From NCBI RefSeq assembly GCF_000300335.1, contig NZ_AMRM01000019.1:41644-105643 (forward strand): a stretch of DNA of 64,000 nt. Reading direction: 5' to 3'. A model generated the notes under the pieces. It ran no database searches. It was not told the origin of the DNA and was given only the letters and a program-made list of their open reading frames with translations. Shown here piece by piece: positions 36,543 through 44,702 of this stretch (the first letter of the stretch is position 1; the number at the start of each line of letters is the position of its first letter). The position numbers and the translations under genes were made by a program. Source of the stretch: Nitratireductor pacificus pht-3B. GTDB lineage: Bacteria > Pseudomonadota > Alphaproteobacteria > Rhizobiales > Rhizobiaceae.

Positions 36543-36559
36543 AGCAACATGAAATCCGC

Positions 36560-37441
36560 TCATCGCGCCACCGTCCCGAACAGGCCCTGCGGGCGGAAGA
36601 CCAGCACCATGGCGACCGCCAGCGTCGCCAGCATCTTGGCGAGCGTCGGCGAGAAGAACATGGAGATGATGCCGTCCGACAGGCCGATCAGCACGGCGGC
36701 GACGACCGTGCCGCGCAGCGAGCCGAGGCCCCCGATGATGACGACGATGAAGGACAGGAGCAGCGGATCGTGCCCCATCAGGTAGTGCGCCTGCTGGATC
36801 GGCACGATCAGCACGGCAGCCACCGCCGCCAGCCCCGCCCCCAGCGCGAAGACGCCGGCATAGACGCGCCCGACCGGGATGCCGAAGGCCTGTGCCGTCT
36901 CGCGGTCGAACTGGGTGGCGCGCATGACGAGGCCGATCTTCGTCCGCGTCAGCACGAACCAGGTGGCGATCATCATGAGGATCGAGAAGCCGATCACCGC
37001 GAGCTTGTAGGCGGAATAGCCGAACCAAGGCAGGCTGATGCGATAGTTGAACGGCGCCTCCACCGGCCGCGCCTCCGGCCCGTAGAAGGTGAGCGCCAGT
37101 TGCTGGACGATGTAGAGCAGGCCGATCGTCGCGACGATGGTCGCTTCCGGCTCGTATTTGAGCCGGCTCAGCACCAGTCGTTCGGCGACGAAGGCGATGG
37201 CTGCCACCACCAGCGGGCTGAGCACCAGCGCCAGAAGGAAGCCGACGGCGGGGTGTCCGCCGACCAGCGTGGAGAACCACCAGGCGAGTACCGCGCCCAG
37301 CATGTAGAACTCGCCATGGGCGACGTTCACCACCCGCATGACGCCGAAGACGAGCGACAGGCCGAGCGCCATCAGCGACAGGACGGCCGCCGTCACCAGC
37401 CCTTCAAGCGAGGCGAGGAGGAAATAGGGACCGAAGGCCAT
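36560..37441 (-). CDS. Branched-chain-type ABC transporter permease LivH-like
   Basis: 293 residues, about eight TM helices. ALGLSLVFGVMRVVNVAHGEFYMLGA is the LivH hallmark, together with AFGIPVGRVYAGVFALGAGLAAVAAVL and VVIIGGLGSLRGTVVAAVLIGL. It forms the membrane channel with the LivM-like protein. ATG at 37441. Confidence 0.92.
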   Translation of the reverse strand: MAFGPYFLLASLEGLVTAAVLSLMALGLSLVFGVMRVVNVAHGEFYMLGAVLAWWFSTLVGGHPAVGFLLALVLSPLVVAAIAFVAERLVLSRLKYEPEATIVATIGLLYIVQQLALTFYGPEARPVEAPFNYRISLPWFGYSAYKLAVIGFSILMMIATWFVLTRTKIGLVMRATQFDRETAQAFGIPVGRVYAGVFALGAGLAAVAAVLIVPIQQAHYLMGHDPLLLSFIVVIIGGLGSLRGTVVAAVLIGLSDGIISMFFSPTLAKMLATLAVAMVLVFRPQGLFGTVAR

Positions 37442-37587
37442 TCAGGGATGCGCTTTCATGAACGGGGCGGAAGGGATGCCACGATTTTTCCTGATCATCT
37501 GTCGGCGCCCGCCCCTCATCCGCCTGCGTGCTTCGCATCCTTCTCCCCGTGAACGGGGACAAGGAGGATGGCCGCGACGTTGATGGC

Positions 37588-37613
37588 CCCTCTCCCCGCT
37601 GGCGGGGAGAGGG
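37588..37613. repeat. Strong hairpin after the substrate-binding-protein gene
   Basis: CCCTCTCCCCGC (37588-37599) and GCGGGGAGAGGG (37602-37613) form a perfect 12-bp stem with a 2-base loop, 30 bases after the substrate-binding-protein stop (minus strand). A weaker CTTCTCCCCGTGAACGGGG element lies at 37539-37557. It could protect the 3' end of the abundant binding-protein message or attenuate the permease genes. This is the content of the 201-base gap 37442-37642. Confidence 0.65.
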
Positions 37614-37642
37614 TAAGGCTGAGGGGCGATAGAGCCGACGAA

Positions 37643-38947
37643 TCAGAACGACATCGCCGTATAGTCGGCCTCCGGCTCGTAGGCGCCGTCCTCAATGGAG
37701 GTCCGGTGCACGACCTTCAGCTTGCCGTCGACCACCTGGCTGATGCTCTGCTCGCCGAAGACCTGATGGGTCTTGCCGTTGAAGCGCTTCTTGCCCTGCG
37801 GATGATCGGCGCCGGCCTCCATGTCGGTCATCGCCTCGGTGGCCTCGATCATCGCGGCGCGGTCGTCCGTGCCCTTGTAGTCGCAGGCTTCCATCGCGGC
37901 CTTGATGATGTTGAGCGTCTCCCAGCAGCCGAACATGTGGGCCGCGGTCGACACGTCCTTGGCGTCCTGCGTGCTGGCGCCGTTTTCATCGATGCCGACG
38001 GCCTCGCGATAGGCGGTGACGTAATCCGCCTGGTCGGGCTGCGCATAGCGCGGCATGCCCTCCCAGAAATGGCTGCCCTCGAGGAACTCCAGGCCCGGGC
38101 TCTTGATGTCGACCGCCTCGAGCGAGTCGATGAAGCCGAACAGCTTTGGTCCGGAATTGCCGAAGAACTCGCCCATCTCCTTGACGAAGGTGAGCACCGC
38201 CGGCCCGACCATCACGTGGTAGATGACCTCGGTCTCGGAGGGGATCTGCGGGAAGTAGCGGGTAAAGGAGGTTTCGGTCGGCGGGATCGGCACCTTCGCG
38301 ACAACCTGGCCACCCTGCGCCTCGATCGCCGGCGTGAAGAAATCCCGGTGATCGTGACCGAAAGCGTAGTCGGGATAGACCAGCGTGACCTTCTTGCCGA
38401 GATTGTCGGCGATCCACGGCGCCATCGAGCGCGCCTGCGCCTTCACGTCGGTGATGCCCGGCTGAACGCAGTAGCGGTTCAACTTGCCCGAGGCGACGTG
38501 ATAGCCCTCGCTGACCACGTAGTAGGGGATCTTCAGTTCGCCCGCCGCGGGCGCCGAGCCGACGACCACATGGCTGAACAGGGTCCCGTAGACGAGGTCT
38601 ACCTTGTGCTGGTTGGCGAACTTCTCGACCACTTCCGCGCCGCGCTTCGGATCGGTGCCGTCATCCTCGATGACGATCTCGAGCGGCCGCCCGTTGATGC
38701 CGCCGGCGTCGTTGATCCGCTTCGCGGCGGCCGTGGTCGTGCGTTCGTACCAGCGGCCGTAGGCCGCGCCGATGCCGGTGCGGTGGCACTGGAAGCCGAT
38801 CCTGATCGGCTCGGAGGACTGGGCCTGGCCGTAGCGGACGAAGCCCGGCGCGGCGATCAGCCCGGCGGCGGCGCCAAGCCCCTTGAGCGTCGTGCGGCGG
38901 CTGACGCCGCTGGCTGAATTCATCTGAAGCTTGCGATTTTCACTCAT
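37643..38947 (-). CDS. ABC transporter substrate-binding protein (LivK/urea-amide type)
   Basis: 434 residues. A twin-arginine-type signal (SRRTTLKGLGAAAGLIAAPGFV) and a type I periplasmic binding domain: IRIGFQCHRTGIGAAYGRWYERTTTAAAKRINDAGGINGRPLEIVIEDDGTDPKRG. First gene of the importer operon that continues with the LivH, LivM, LivG and LivF-like genes. Its position next to pncA and the molybdenum hydroxylase suggests nicotinate or a related compound as ligand. The ATG at 38947 is chosen to give the signal peptide; a longer frame from 39079 runs through the operator region. Confidence 0.9.
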   Translation of the reverse strand: MSENRKLQMNSASGVSRRTTLKGLGAAAGLIAAPGFVRYGQAQSSEPIRIGFQCHRTGIGAAYGRWYERTTTAAAKRINDAGGINGRPLEIVIEDDGTDPKRGAEVVEKFANQHKVDLVYGTLFSHVVVGSAPAAGELKIPYYVVSEGYHVASGKLNRYCVQPGITDVKAQARSMAPWIADNLGKKVTLVYPDYAFGHDHRDFFTPAIEAQGGQVVAKVPIPPTETSFTRYFPQIPSETEVIYHVMVGPAVLTFVKEMGEFFGNSGPKLFGFIDSLEAVDIKSPGLEFLEGSHFWEGMPRYAQPDQADYVTAYREAVGIDENGASTQDAKDVSTAAHMFGCWETLNIIKAAMEACDYKGTDDRAAMIEATEAMTDMEAGADHPQGKKRFNGKTHQVFGEQSISQVVDGKLKVVHRTSIEDGAYEPEADYTAMSF

Positions 38948-38985
38948 GCCGGTTCCCCATTGTTGTGATCGTTTGACCGAGCAAT

Positions 38986-39036
38986 TCCAACGGTTGGAGA
39001 CTTTTTCCAGCGTTGGAAAAATCACTTGTGTACAAA
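38986..39036. promoter_or_regulatory. Operator cluster upstream of the importer operon
   Basis: Three dyads precede the binding-protein gene: TCCAACGGTTGGA (38986-38998), TTTTTCCAGCGTTGGAAAAA (39002-39021) and CTTGTGTACAAA (39025-39036). The first two share the core TCCAnCGnTTGGA and their centres lie about 20 bases apart (two helical turns), suggesting cooperative binding of one regulator. The third resembles the operator before the molybdenum-hydroxylase operon. The rest of the gap, 39037-39211, is relatively AT-rich and shows nothing further. Confidence 0.6.
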
Positions 39037-39211
39037 CTAAATCACCAATCCAACCCCTTGGCAACAGGACATGCCCCAAGGGAAACGCGCCTGTCTTTTA
39101 GAGTATTTTGCCCACGAGCGAAATCACCAAACCCGAACAAAAACACGAAGAAACAAAGAGTTACAAAAATCGGCAACTACGCGGAATTTGGTTTCTCTTT
39201 TCAGGCGCTTT

Positions 39212-40636
39212 CTAACCTGCCGTTGGCGCGGAAAGGAGCCACAGGCCGAAAACCGTATAGGCGATCATCAGGATCGCCAGCGGCACCTGGCTGAGGCTCG
39301 CCCTCCGGGCGGAGCCGAACAGATGGTGGGCGATCAGATGCGCGATGATGACGGCCAGCACATGCGCCCCGATGATGGCGAATGCCTGCGCGTTCCAGAT
39401 GATCCAGGCCGATTGGGCGCCGAGGGCGACGCCGGCCTGAACGTACAGACCCGCCGTGCCGAAGAGGTCCCAGCCGCGCACCAGCGGGTCCGAGAGTGCC
39501 GCGAGCGCATACTGGCCGTTGATGAGGAAGACCACCAGATAGTGCGAGAAGTGATAGGCGAGCGCGATCGGGACGATCGACCAGACCAGCATCCCCGGAG
39601 CATTGCGCACCGGCGTGCCGCCGGCCAGGACTTCGCCGAGCCGGACGCAGCCGAGGAACGCCCCGCACAGGAGCAGGAACATGCCGAACAGTCCTGCCGT
39701 GTTGGCCCCGACCAGCGCCGAACGGCCGGGGAACTCCAGCGGGTTCACCCCGATCAGGTCTAGCCAGAAGAACGTGCGCATGAAACCGTCGAACGAGACG
39801 GAGCTCAGCGCGAGCAGAAGGAACGCGACGCCCGACACCGGAAGAGCCGCGCTGCCGCGCAGCTTGTGCCCCGGCAGGCCGGCGTAGAGCACCACGCTTC
39901 CCTGCCCCCGGCGCACCGCTTCGAACGGCGAGAGGCGGGCGACCATGCCGAAGAACACCGACAGGAACTCGACCCGGCGGCTCCACGCAGGGTAGCCGAA
40001 CAGCGCCATGCCGATCATGCTGAACAGCCAGTAGGCGGCGACTGCCAATGCCAGCCGCGCCGGATCGTCGGGAGCGGGATAAACCAGCTCGAACCACGCG
40101 AAGGCGAAGAGGAGGACGACGGCCGGCCCCATTCCCAGCCCCTCGGGTAGGCGCAGCCAGCCGCTTTCGGGAAGGCCGGCGCGCAGAAGGAGCCGCCAGA
40201 TGCCATACCAGGGATTGAGCCATGCCCAGAGATTGCCCAGCACGCCCTGCGCGAGCGTCAGGCCGACCCACATCAGGGTCCAGATCACCAGCGGCAGCGG
40301 GTTCGACAGCGGATCGCGGCTGCCCAGCAAGCCGGCAAGCACCAGGCCCGCAAGACAGAGGAAGGACAGGAAGCTCACCCCTGCCCTGCCGTCGAAGGGC
40401 AGCCGGACCAGTCGAATCCGGCGCCCCGCCAGCCTGCCCAGACCTTCGCCGGGCAGGAACACGAGGATCAGGAAACTGAGCGCGACGGCAAGCATGCCAC
40501 CGAAGAGATAATAGTGGGTCGGCAGGAGAAGCACATGCCCGCGGTCGGACGCGTGCGCCCATGCCGGGCCGCCTGAAGCGGCCAGGGCGCATGCCGCGAA
40601 TGCCGCAGCGCCGCAGCGCGCGATCCGGCCGGTCAC
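39212..40636 (-). CDS. Multi-pass membrane protein of unknown function
   Basis: 474 residues with a cleavable signal-like N-terminus (AAAFAACALAASGGPAWAHASD) and about eleven hydrophobic segments. Many Trp/Gly-rich loops (LWAWLNPWYGIWRLLLRAG, WLDLIGVNPLEFPGRSALVG), and histidines in membrane segments (AYHFSHYLVVFLINGQY, GAHVLAVIIAHLIAHHLFG). I do not recognise an assigned function; some relatives may carry the name fenitrothion hydrolase in databases. It overlaps the GntR gene by 4 bases, so it is translationally coupled to that regulator. Confidence 0.75.
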   Translation of the reverse strand: MTGRIARCGAAAFAACALAASGGPAWAHASDRGHVLLLPTHYYLFGGMLAVALSFLILVFLPGEGLGRLAGRRIRLVRLPFDGRAGVSFLSFLCLAGLVLAGLLGSRDPLSNPLPLVIWTLMWVGLTLAQGVLGNLWAWLNPWYGIWRLLLRAGLPESGWLRLPEGLGMGPAVVLLFAFAWFELVYPAPDDPARLALAVAAYWLFSMIGMALFGYPAWSRRVEFLSVFFGMVARLSPFEAVRRGQGSVVLYAGLPGHKLRGSAALPVSGVAFLLLALSSVSFDGFMRTFFWLDLIGVNPLEFPGRSALVGANTAGLFGMFLLLCGAFLGCVRLGEVLAGGTPVRNAPGMLVWSIVPIALAYHFSHYLVVFLINGQYALAALSDPLVRGWDLFGTAGLYVQAGVALGAQSAWIIWNAQAFAIIGAHVLAVIIAHLIAHHLFGSARRASLSQVPLAILMIAYTVFGLWLLSAPTAG

Positions 40637-41427
40637 GCGGCCGCCCCGCCGTCCTCCCCACCGTCCTCCATGCCCGGCGCATCGGCCAGCGTGTAGACAT
40701 CGACGGTCAGCCCGACATGTTGCTTCATCAGCGCCATCGCTCCCTCCAGGTCCCGGTCGAGCGATAGCTCCATCAGGCGGGTGTGCTGGTCAAGCGACAT
40801 CGCGTCGTGCAATGCGGCAAGCGCCGCTTCATGGCCGGTCTCGTGCCCAGCCGCGGCGCGCAGGGTCGGCCGCACCGTCAGGAAGATGTGATGCCGGCAG
40901 AGCTGCCCCCAGATCTGCGCATAGAAATGCTTCAGCCACTCCGAATCCGCCGCCGAAAGCAGCGCCTCGTGGAACTCCTGGTGCTTCTGAACCCAGTCGA
41001 GCAGGGCGGCCTCGGAAAGCGTTCTGCCGGGATTGGTGCAACGCGACAGGCGATAGTGCGCGGTCACCACGGCTTCTTCCCAGGCGCCGCCGCCCGTGCG
41101 GATCGCCTCCTCGAGCAAGGTCGTCTCGACCGCCAGGCGCGCTTTCGACAGATCCTCCAGTTCACCACGCGAGACAGGCGCAACGGCAAAGCCGCGATTG
41201 CTGACCGCCGTGACGAGGCGTTCGGCCTCGAGCCGCGAAAGCGCCTCGCGCAGCGGTGTCCAGCCGAGGCCGTAGGTTTCGCGCAGGGCCCCGATGCGCA
41301 ACGGCGCTCCGGGCATCAGCCGCGTCGCCAGGATATCCTTCCTGAGCTTCAGATAGGCCGCCTCGGTCTTGGTGCGCGGCTCTTCTTCGTCAATAGCGGT
41401 ATGCAGCAAGCAACGCTCCTCCTCCAC
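40633..41427 (-). CDS. GntR-family regulator, FCD subfamily
   Basis: 264 residues. N-terminal winged helix (AYLKLRKDILATRLMPGAPLRIGALRETYGLGWTPLREALSRLEAERLV) and a helical FCD effector domain with likely metal-binding histidines (HQEFHEALL, GHEAALAALHDAM). It is divergent from the TrpXYZ-like importer, with two TA-rich palindromes in between. A downstream membrane-protein gene is coupled. Likely controls the importer in response to its substrate or a product. Confidence 0.9.
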   Translation of the reverse strand: MEEERCLLHTAIDEEEPRTKTEAAYLKLRKDILATRLMPGAPLRIGALRETYGLGWTPLREALSRLEAERLVTAVSNRGFAVAPVSRGELEDLSKARLAVETTLLEEAIRTGGGAWEEAVVTAHYRLSRCTNPGRTLSEAALLDWVQKHQEFHEALLSAADSEWLKHFYAQIWGQLCRHHIFLTVRPTLRAAAGHETGHEAALAALHDAMSLDQHTRLMELSLDRDLEGAMALMKQHVGLTVDVYTLADAPGMEDGGEDGGAAA

Positions 41428-41432
41428 GCATG

Positions 41433-41503
41433 ATTATATATAATTTCTGCGCCATTCAACAATTATATATAGTATTTGACAGTCTGCACCCCGGCGATAT
41501 GAT
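41433..41503 (+). promoter_or_regulatory. Paired TA-rich operators and strong promoter of the TrpXYZ-like importer
   Basis: ATTATATATAAT (41433-41444) is a perfect 12-bp palindrome; ATTATATATAGT (41462-41473) matches it at 11 of 12 positions, centres 29 bases apart. The second ends three bases before TTGACA (41476-41481), which is followed after 16 bases by TATGAT (41498-41503), a near-consensus promoter. Arrangement fits repression by the divergent GntR protein. The remaining leader (41504-41664) shows nothing else. Confidence 0.72.
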
Positions 41504-41664
41504 GCCCTCTGCACTGGGTGGGGAGGATGCAGACGCTGCCGTGTGCAACATCCATCCGGCGGAGGAACGGGCTACCCGCAAACCTTCGATCGTTATTGTA
41601 GAATGGGAGGCGCGGCCGGCCCTCGTCCAGCCGCGTGTCATGCCCAGCCCCTGGGAGGAATGAG

Positions 41665-42651
41665 ATGACTGGAAAGACAAGCTTATCGCTGTGCGGCATT
41701 GCCGTTGCCGGTGCTCTGGCCCTTGGCCTGGGATCGGCGATGGCCGAGCCGATCCGCATCGGCATCGCCAATTTCGGCGAGCACCCGCAGCTGAACACGG
41801 CGATCGAGGGCTTCAAGCAGGCCCTGACCGACGGCGGCTATGTGGAAGGCAAGGATGTCGTTTATTCGGTAAGCCATACCAATTTCGACGCCTCGCTGGT
41901 GCCGCAGATGATCGCCAAGCTGCAGGCCGAAAATCCGAAGCTGATGTACACCGTCACCACCCCGGTTTCGCAGATCGCCAAGAAGGCGCTGGCCGGATCC
42001 GGCATCCCCATCGTCTTCTCGGCCGTCACCGATCCGGTCGCCGCCAAGCTCGTTCCCGGCTGGGAGGCCGGTGACGAAGGCATGACCGGCGCGACCGACC
42101 TGCAGGACGTGGCCGCCGTGATGGAATTCGCCAAGAAGCTCGTTCCGGACGCCAAGCGTTTCGGCCAGCCCTACAATCCAGGCGAGGCGAACGACGTGGC
42201 GATCCTCGACAAGGTCAAGGAAGCCGCGCCCGCCGCGGGCTTCGAGGTGGTCGAGGTCGGCGTCGACAACGTCAACGACATCCAGCAGCGCATCGCGTCG
42301 CTGGCCGGCAAGGCCGATGTGATCTACACGCCCGCCTCGAACCTGCTACAGCCGGCGATCGCTGCGGTTTCCGCCGCTGCCCGCCAGGCCGGCATCCCGA
42401 TCATCAATTCCGATGACGGCGCGGTGTCCGACGGCGTCGTGCCGGCCAGCTTCGCGGTCAACTACCAGCAGGTCGGCGTCAATGCCGGCAAGATCGCGCT
42501 GGAGATCCTCAAGGGCGCAGATCCGAAGACGATCGCGCCGATCAACCCCGCCTATGAAGACCACGCGCCGCGCATTTCGAAGAAGGCCATGGCCGCCTTC
42601 GGCCTCGAAATCCCGGAAGAGTTCGCAAACTGCGACTGCGTCGTCGATTGA
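41665..42651 (+). CDS. ABC transporter substrate-binding protein (TrpX/PF04392 type)
   Basis: 328 residues. Signal peptide (LSLCGIAVAGALALGLGSAMA), then the ABC_sub_bind fold: IRIGIANFGEHPQLNTAIEGFKQALTDGGYVEGKDVVYSVSHTNFD and AVSAAARQAGIPIINSDDGAVSDG. Relatives import tryptophan or other aromatic compounds. GGGAGGA at 41653-41659 sets the ATG at 41665. First gene of a three-gene importer. Confidence 0.9.
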   Translation: MTGKTSLSLCGIAVAGALALGLGSAMAEPIRIGIANFGEHPQLNTAIEGFKQALTDGGYVEGKDVVYSVSHTNFDASLVPQMIAKLQAENPKLMYTVTTPVSQIAKKALAGSGIPIVFSAVTDPVAAKLVPGWEAGDEGMTGATDLQDVAAVMEFAKKLVPDAKRFGQPYNPGEANDVAILDKVKEAAPAAGFEVVEVGVDNVNDIQQRIASLAGKADVIYTPASNLLQPAIAAVSAAARQAGIPIINSDDGAVSDGVVPASFAVNYQQVGVNAGKIALEILKGADPKTIAPINPAYEDHAPRISKKAMAAFGLEIPEEFANCDCVVD

Positions 42652-42670
42652 ACAGTTGGAAGAACGGTCG

Positions 42671-42692
42671 CGGCGCCCCTGACGGGGCGCCG
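42671..42692 (+). promoter_or_regulatory. Intra-operon hairpin after the substrate-binding-protein gene
   Basis: CGGCGCCCC-TGAC-GGGGCGCCG is a perfect 9-bp stem with a tetraloop, 20 bases after the binding-protein stop and 24 bases before the ATPase start. With no T-run, it probably stabilises the upstream message or reduces read-through, giving more binding protein than ATPase. Confidence 0.6.
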
Positions 42693-42715
42693 TGTTCCAT
42701 TCAAGGGAGGTGCCG

Positions 42716-43495
42716 GTGCTGGAAATCCGTGCCGCGCGAAAGACATTCTACCGTGGACAGCCTGACGAGAAGGTTGCCCTCAACGGCCTCGACCTGACAC
42801 TGGCGACCGGCGAGTTCGCCGTCGTCATCGGCTCGAACGGGGCGGGCAAGAGCAGCATGCTCAATGCCGTCTCGGGCTCGCTGGCGCTCGATTCGGGCAG
42901 CATCGTCATCAATGGCGACGACATCACCGCGATGCCCGTCCACAAGCGCGCGGCACGCATCGCGCGTGTCTTCCAGGACCCCATGCTGGGCACCGCCGCC
43001 AGCATGACGGTCGCGGAGAACATGTTGCTGGCGGATCTGCGCAGCAGGCGGCGCACCCTGCGCCCCGGCCTCAATGCGAAGCGCCTTTCGACCTATCGCG
43101 AGCGCCTGTCTATCCTCGGCCTCGGCCTGGAGGACCGGCTCGACACGCGCGTCGAGCTCCTGTCGGGGGGCCAGCGGCAGTCGCTGTCGCTGATCATGGC
43201 GGTCGGCGGCTCGCCGGACCTGCTTTTGCTCGACGAGCACACGGCGGCCCTCGATCCGCGCACGGCGGACATCGTCATGAGCGCCACGGTGCGCGCCGTC
43301 GAGGCGCTCAAGCTGACCACGCTGATGGTGACGCACAACATGCAGCACGCCGTCGACTACGGCCATCGGGTGGTGATGCTGGATTCCGGGCATGTCCATC
43401 TGGAGATCGGCGGCGACGAGAAGGCCGACATCACCGTCTCCGACCTGATCGGCCATTTCGCGACGAAGACCGACCGCATGCTGCTGGCGAGCTGA
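42716..43495 (+). CDS. ABC transporter ATP-binding protein (TrpZ-like)
   Basis: 259 residues from GTG 42716, which follows GGGAGG (42705-42710) by five bases; a GTG at 42692 lies inside the hairpin and is less likely. Walker A GSNGAGKSS, signature LSGGQRQSLSLIMAV, Walker B LLLLDEHTAALDP. The DEHTAALDP variant is typical of the ATPase partner of PF04392 binding proteins. Confidence 0.9.
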   Translation: MLEIRAARKTFYRGQPDEKVALNGLDLTLATGEFAVVIGSNGAGKSSMLNAVSGSLALDSGSIVINGDDITAMPVHKRAARIARVFQDPMLGTAASMTVAENMLLADLRSRRRTLRPGLNAKRLSTYRERLSILGLGLEDRLDTRVELLSGGQRQSLSLIMAVGGSPDLLLLDEHTAALDPRTADIVMSATVRAVEALKLTTLMVTHNMQHAVDYGHRVVMLDSGHVHLEIGGDEKADITVSDLIGHFATKTDRMLLAS

Positions 43496-43498
43496 CCC

Positions 43499-44428
43499 AT
43501 GGATTTCCTGCAAACAACCCTGACGAGTTTCATCGCTCTCATCCCGGTGACGCTGGCGCAAAGCCTGATCCTCGGCTTCGTCGTCGCCGGCATCATGATC
43601 CCCTTCCGCATGCTGAGCTTTCCCGACCTCACCAGTGAGGGTGCCTTCCCGCTCGGCGGCTGCGTCTGCGGCGTGGCGCTGGCCGCCGGCCTGTCGCCGG
43701 TCACCTCCATCGGGCTGGCGCTGCTCTTCGGCTTCATCGCCGGCTGCTGCACGGCGTTCATTCATCTGCGGTTCCGCATCCACACGCTGCTGGCCGGCAT
43801 CCTGGTGATGACCATGCTCTACAGCGTCAACCTGCGCATCATGGGGCGCTCCAATCTCTCGGTGTTCGGCTCGACGACGATCTTCGACTGGGTGCCCTTC
43901 GCCCAGCCCGGCTTTCCCGTCGCCAAGATCGTCGTCGTCGGCGCGATCTCGCTGCTGGTCTTCCTCCTGCTGAACTTCTTCTTCACCACGGAGAAGGGGA
44001 CCGCCGTGCGCGCGGTCGGCGCCAATCCGGCGATGGCCGAGGCGCAGGGCATCAATGTCTGGGCGGCGACCATCGGCGGCGTGGGGCTGGCCGGCGGATT
44101 CTCGGCGCTCTCCGGCGCCCTGATGGTCCAGTCGCAGGGCTTCGCCGACGTCAATATGGGGCTCGGCATCCTGATCAACGGGCTGGCGGCGCTGATGATC
44201 GGCGAGGCCATCGTCGGCAAGAAAACGGTCTGGCGACAGCTTCTGGCGCCCTTCGCCGGCGCCATCGTCTACTACCAGCTCGTGTCCCTGTGCCTTGCGG
44301 CGGGCATGCCCCCGCCCGATCTGAAGCTGGCGACCGGCGCCTTCGTCCTGCTGATGCTGGCCCTGCCGACCCTGCGCGGCGCGGGAGGACGGCAGGCCGC
44401 CGCCGCGCGGGAGAGCTTCCGCGAATAG
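43499..44428 (+). CDS. ABC transporter permease (TrpY-like)
   Basis: 309 residues, about eight TM helices, branched-chain permease superfamily. IPFRMLSFPDLTSEGAFPLGG, TLLAGILVMTMLYSVNLRIMGR, RAVGANPAMAEAQGI and LINGLAALMIGEAI are characteristic of permeases that pair with PF04392 binding proteins. Begins three bases after the ATPase stop. Confidence 0.9.
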   Translation: MDFLQTTLTSFIALIPVTLAQSLILGFVVAGIMIPFRMLSFPDLTSEGAFPLGGCVCGVALAAGLSPVTSIGLALLFGFIAGCCTAFIHLRFRIHTLLAGILVMTMLYSVNLRIMGRSNLSVFGSTTIFDWVPFAQPGFPVAKIVVVGAISLLVFLLLNFFFTTEKGTAVRAVGANPAMAEAQGINVWAATIGGVGLAGGFSALSGALMVQSQGFADVNMGLGILINGLAALMIGEAIVGKKTVWRQLLAPFAGAIVYYQLVSLCLAAGMPPPDLKLATGAFVLLMLALPTLRGAGGRQAAAARESFRE

Positions 44429-44455
44429 GCACGCCCTGGAGCGTTTATGCGGACA

Positions 44456-44473
44456 TCAGGTGATCCCACCTGA
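44456..44473. repeat. Intergenic hairpin, related to the 14.4-kb element
   Basis: TCAGGTG-ATCC-CACCTGA forms a perfect 7-bp stem between convergent genes. Context GCGGA before and CTGCAAAATACTCTAG after resembles a repeated rhizobial intergenic element; a degraded relative is at 14389-14453. Could serve as a bidirectional terminator. Confidence 0.5.
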
Positions 44474-44485
44474 CTGCAAAATACT

Positions 44486-44689
44486 CTAGCGCGGCCCGGT
44501 GCGCGCTTCATCGAGGGCGCGCGCCTCCGAAGGCAGCATGATCGGGATTCCGTCGCGCACCGGATAGGCGAGCTGCGCCTTGGCCGAGATCAACTCGCTG
44601 GTCTCCCCGTTCCAGCGCAGGGGTCCCTTGGTGAGCGGGCAGACAAGCAGCTCGAGGAGCTTCCGGTCTATTCGTTGGCCGTCCGTCAT
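44486..44689 (-). CDS. Trm112/YcaR-family small protein
   Basis: 67 residues. [45 protein letters not shown] is the Trm112p-like (UPF0434) pattern. Only one cysteine of the usual zinc pair is present (CPLTKG). Eukaryotic Trm112 activates methyltransferases; bacterial members have no settled role. It lies 13 bases after the LON-domain gene. Confidence 0.9.
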   Translation of the reverse strand: MTDGQRIDRKLLELLVCPLTKGPLRWNGETSELISAKAQLAYPVRDGIPIMLPSEARALDEARTGPR

Positions 44690-44702
44690 GCCTCTCCCTC
44701 GC

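Noticed and set aside
36379..36559. Long inverted repeat as an insertion sequence or CRISPR
   Set aside because: There is no transposase, no target-site duplication was seen and no repeated spacer units; it is a simple palindromic repeat.
41430..41663. 77-codon frame in front of the TrpX-like gene
   Set aside because: It covers the operator and promoter sites, has no ribosome site and no recognisable composition; treated as leader.
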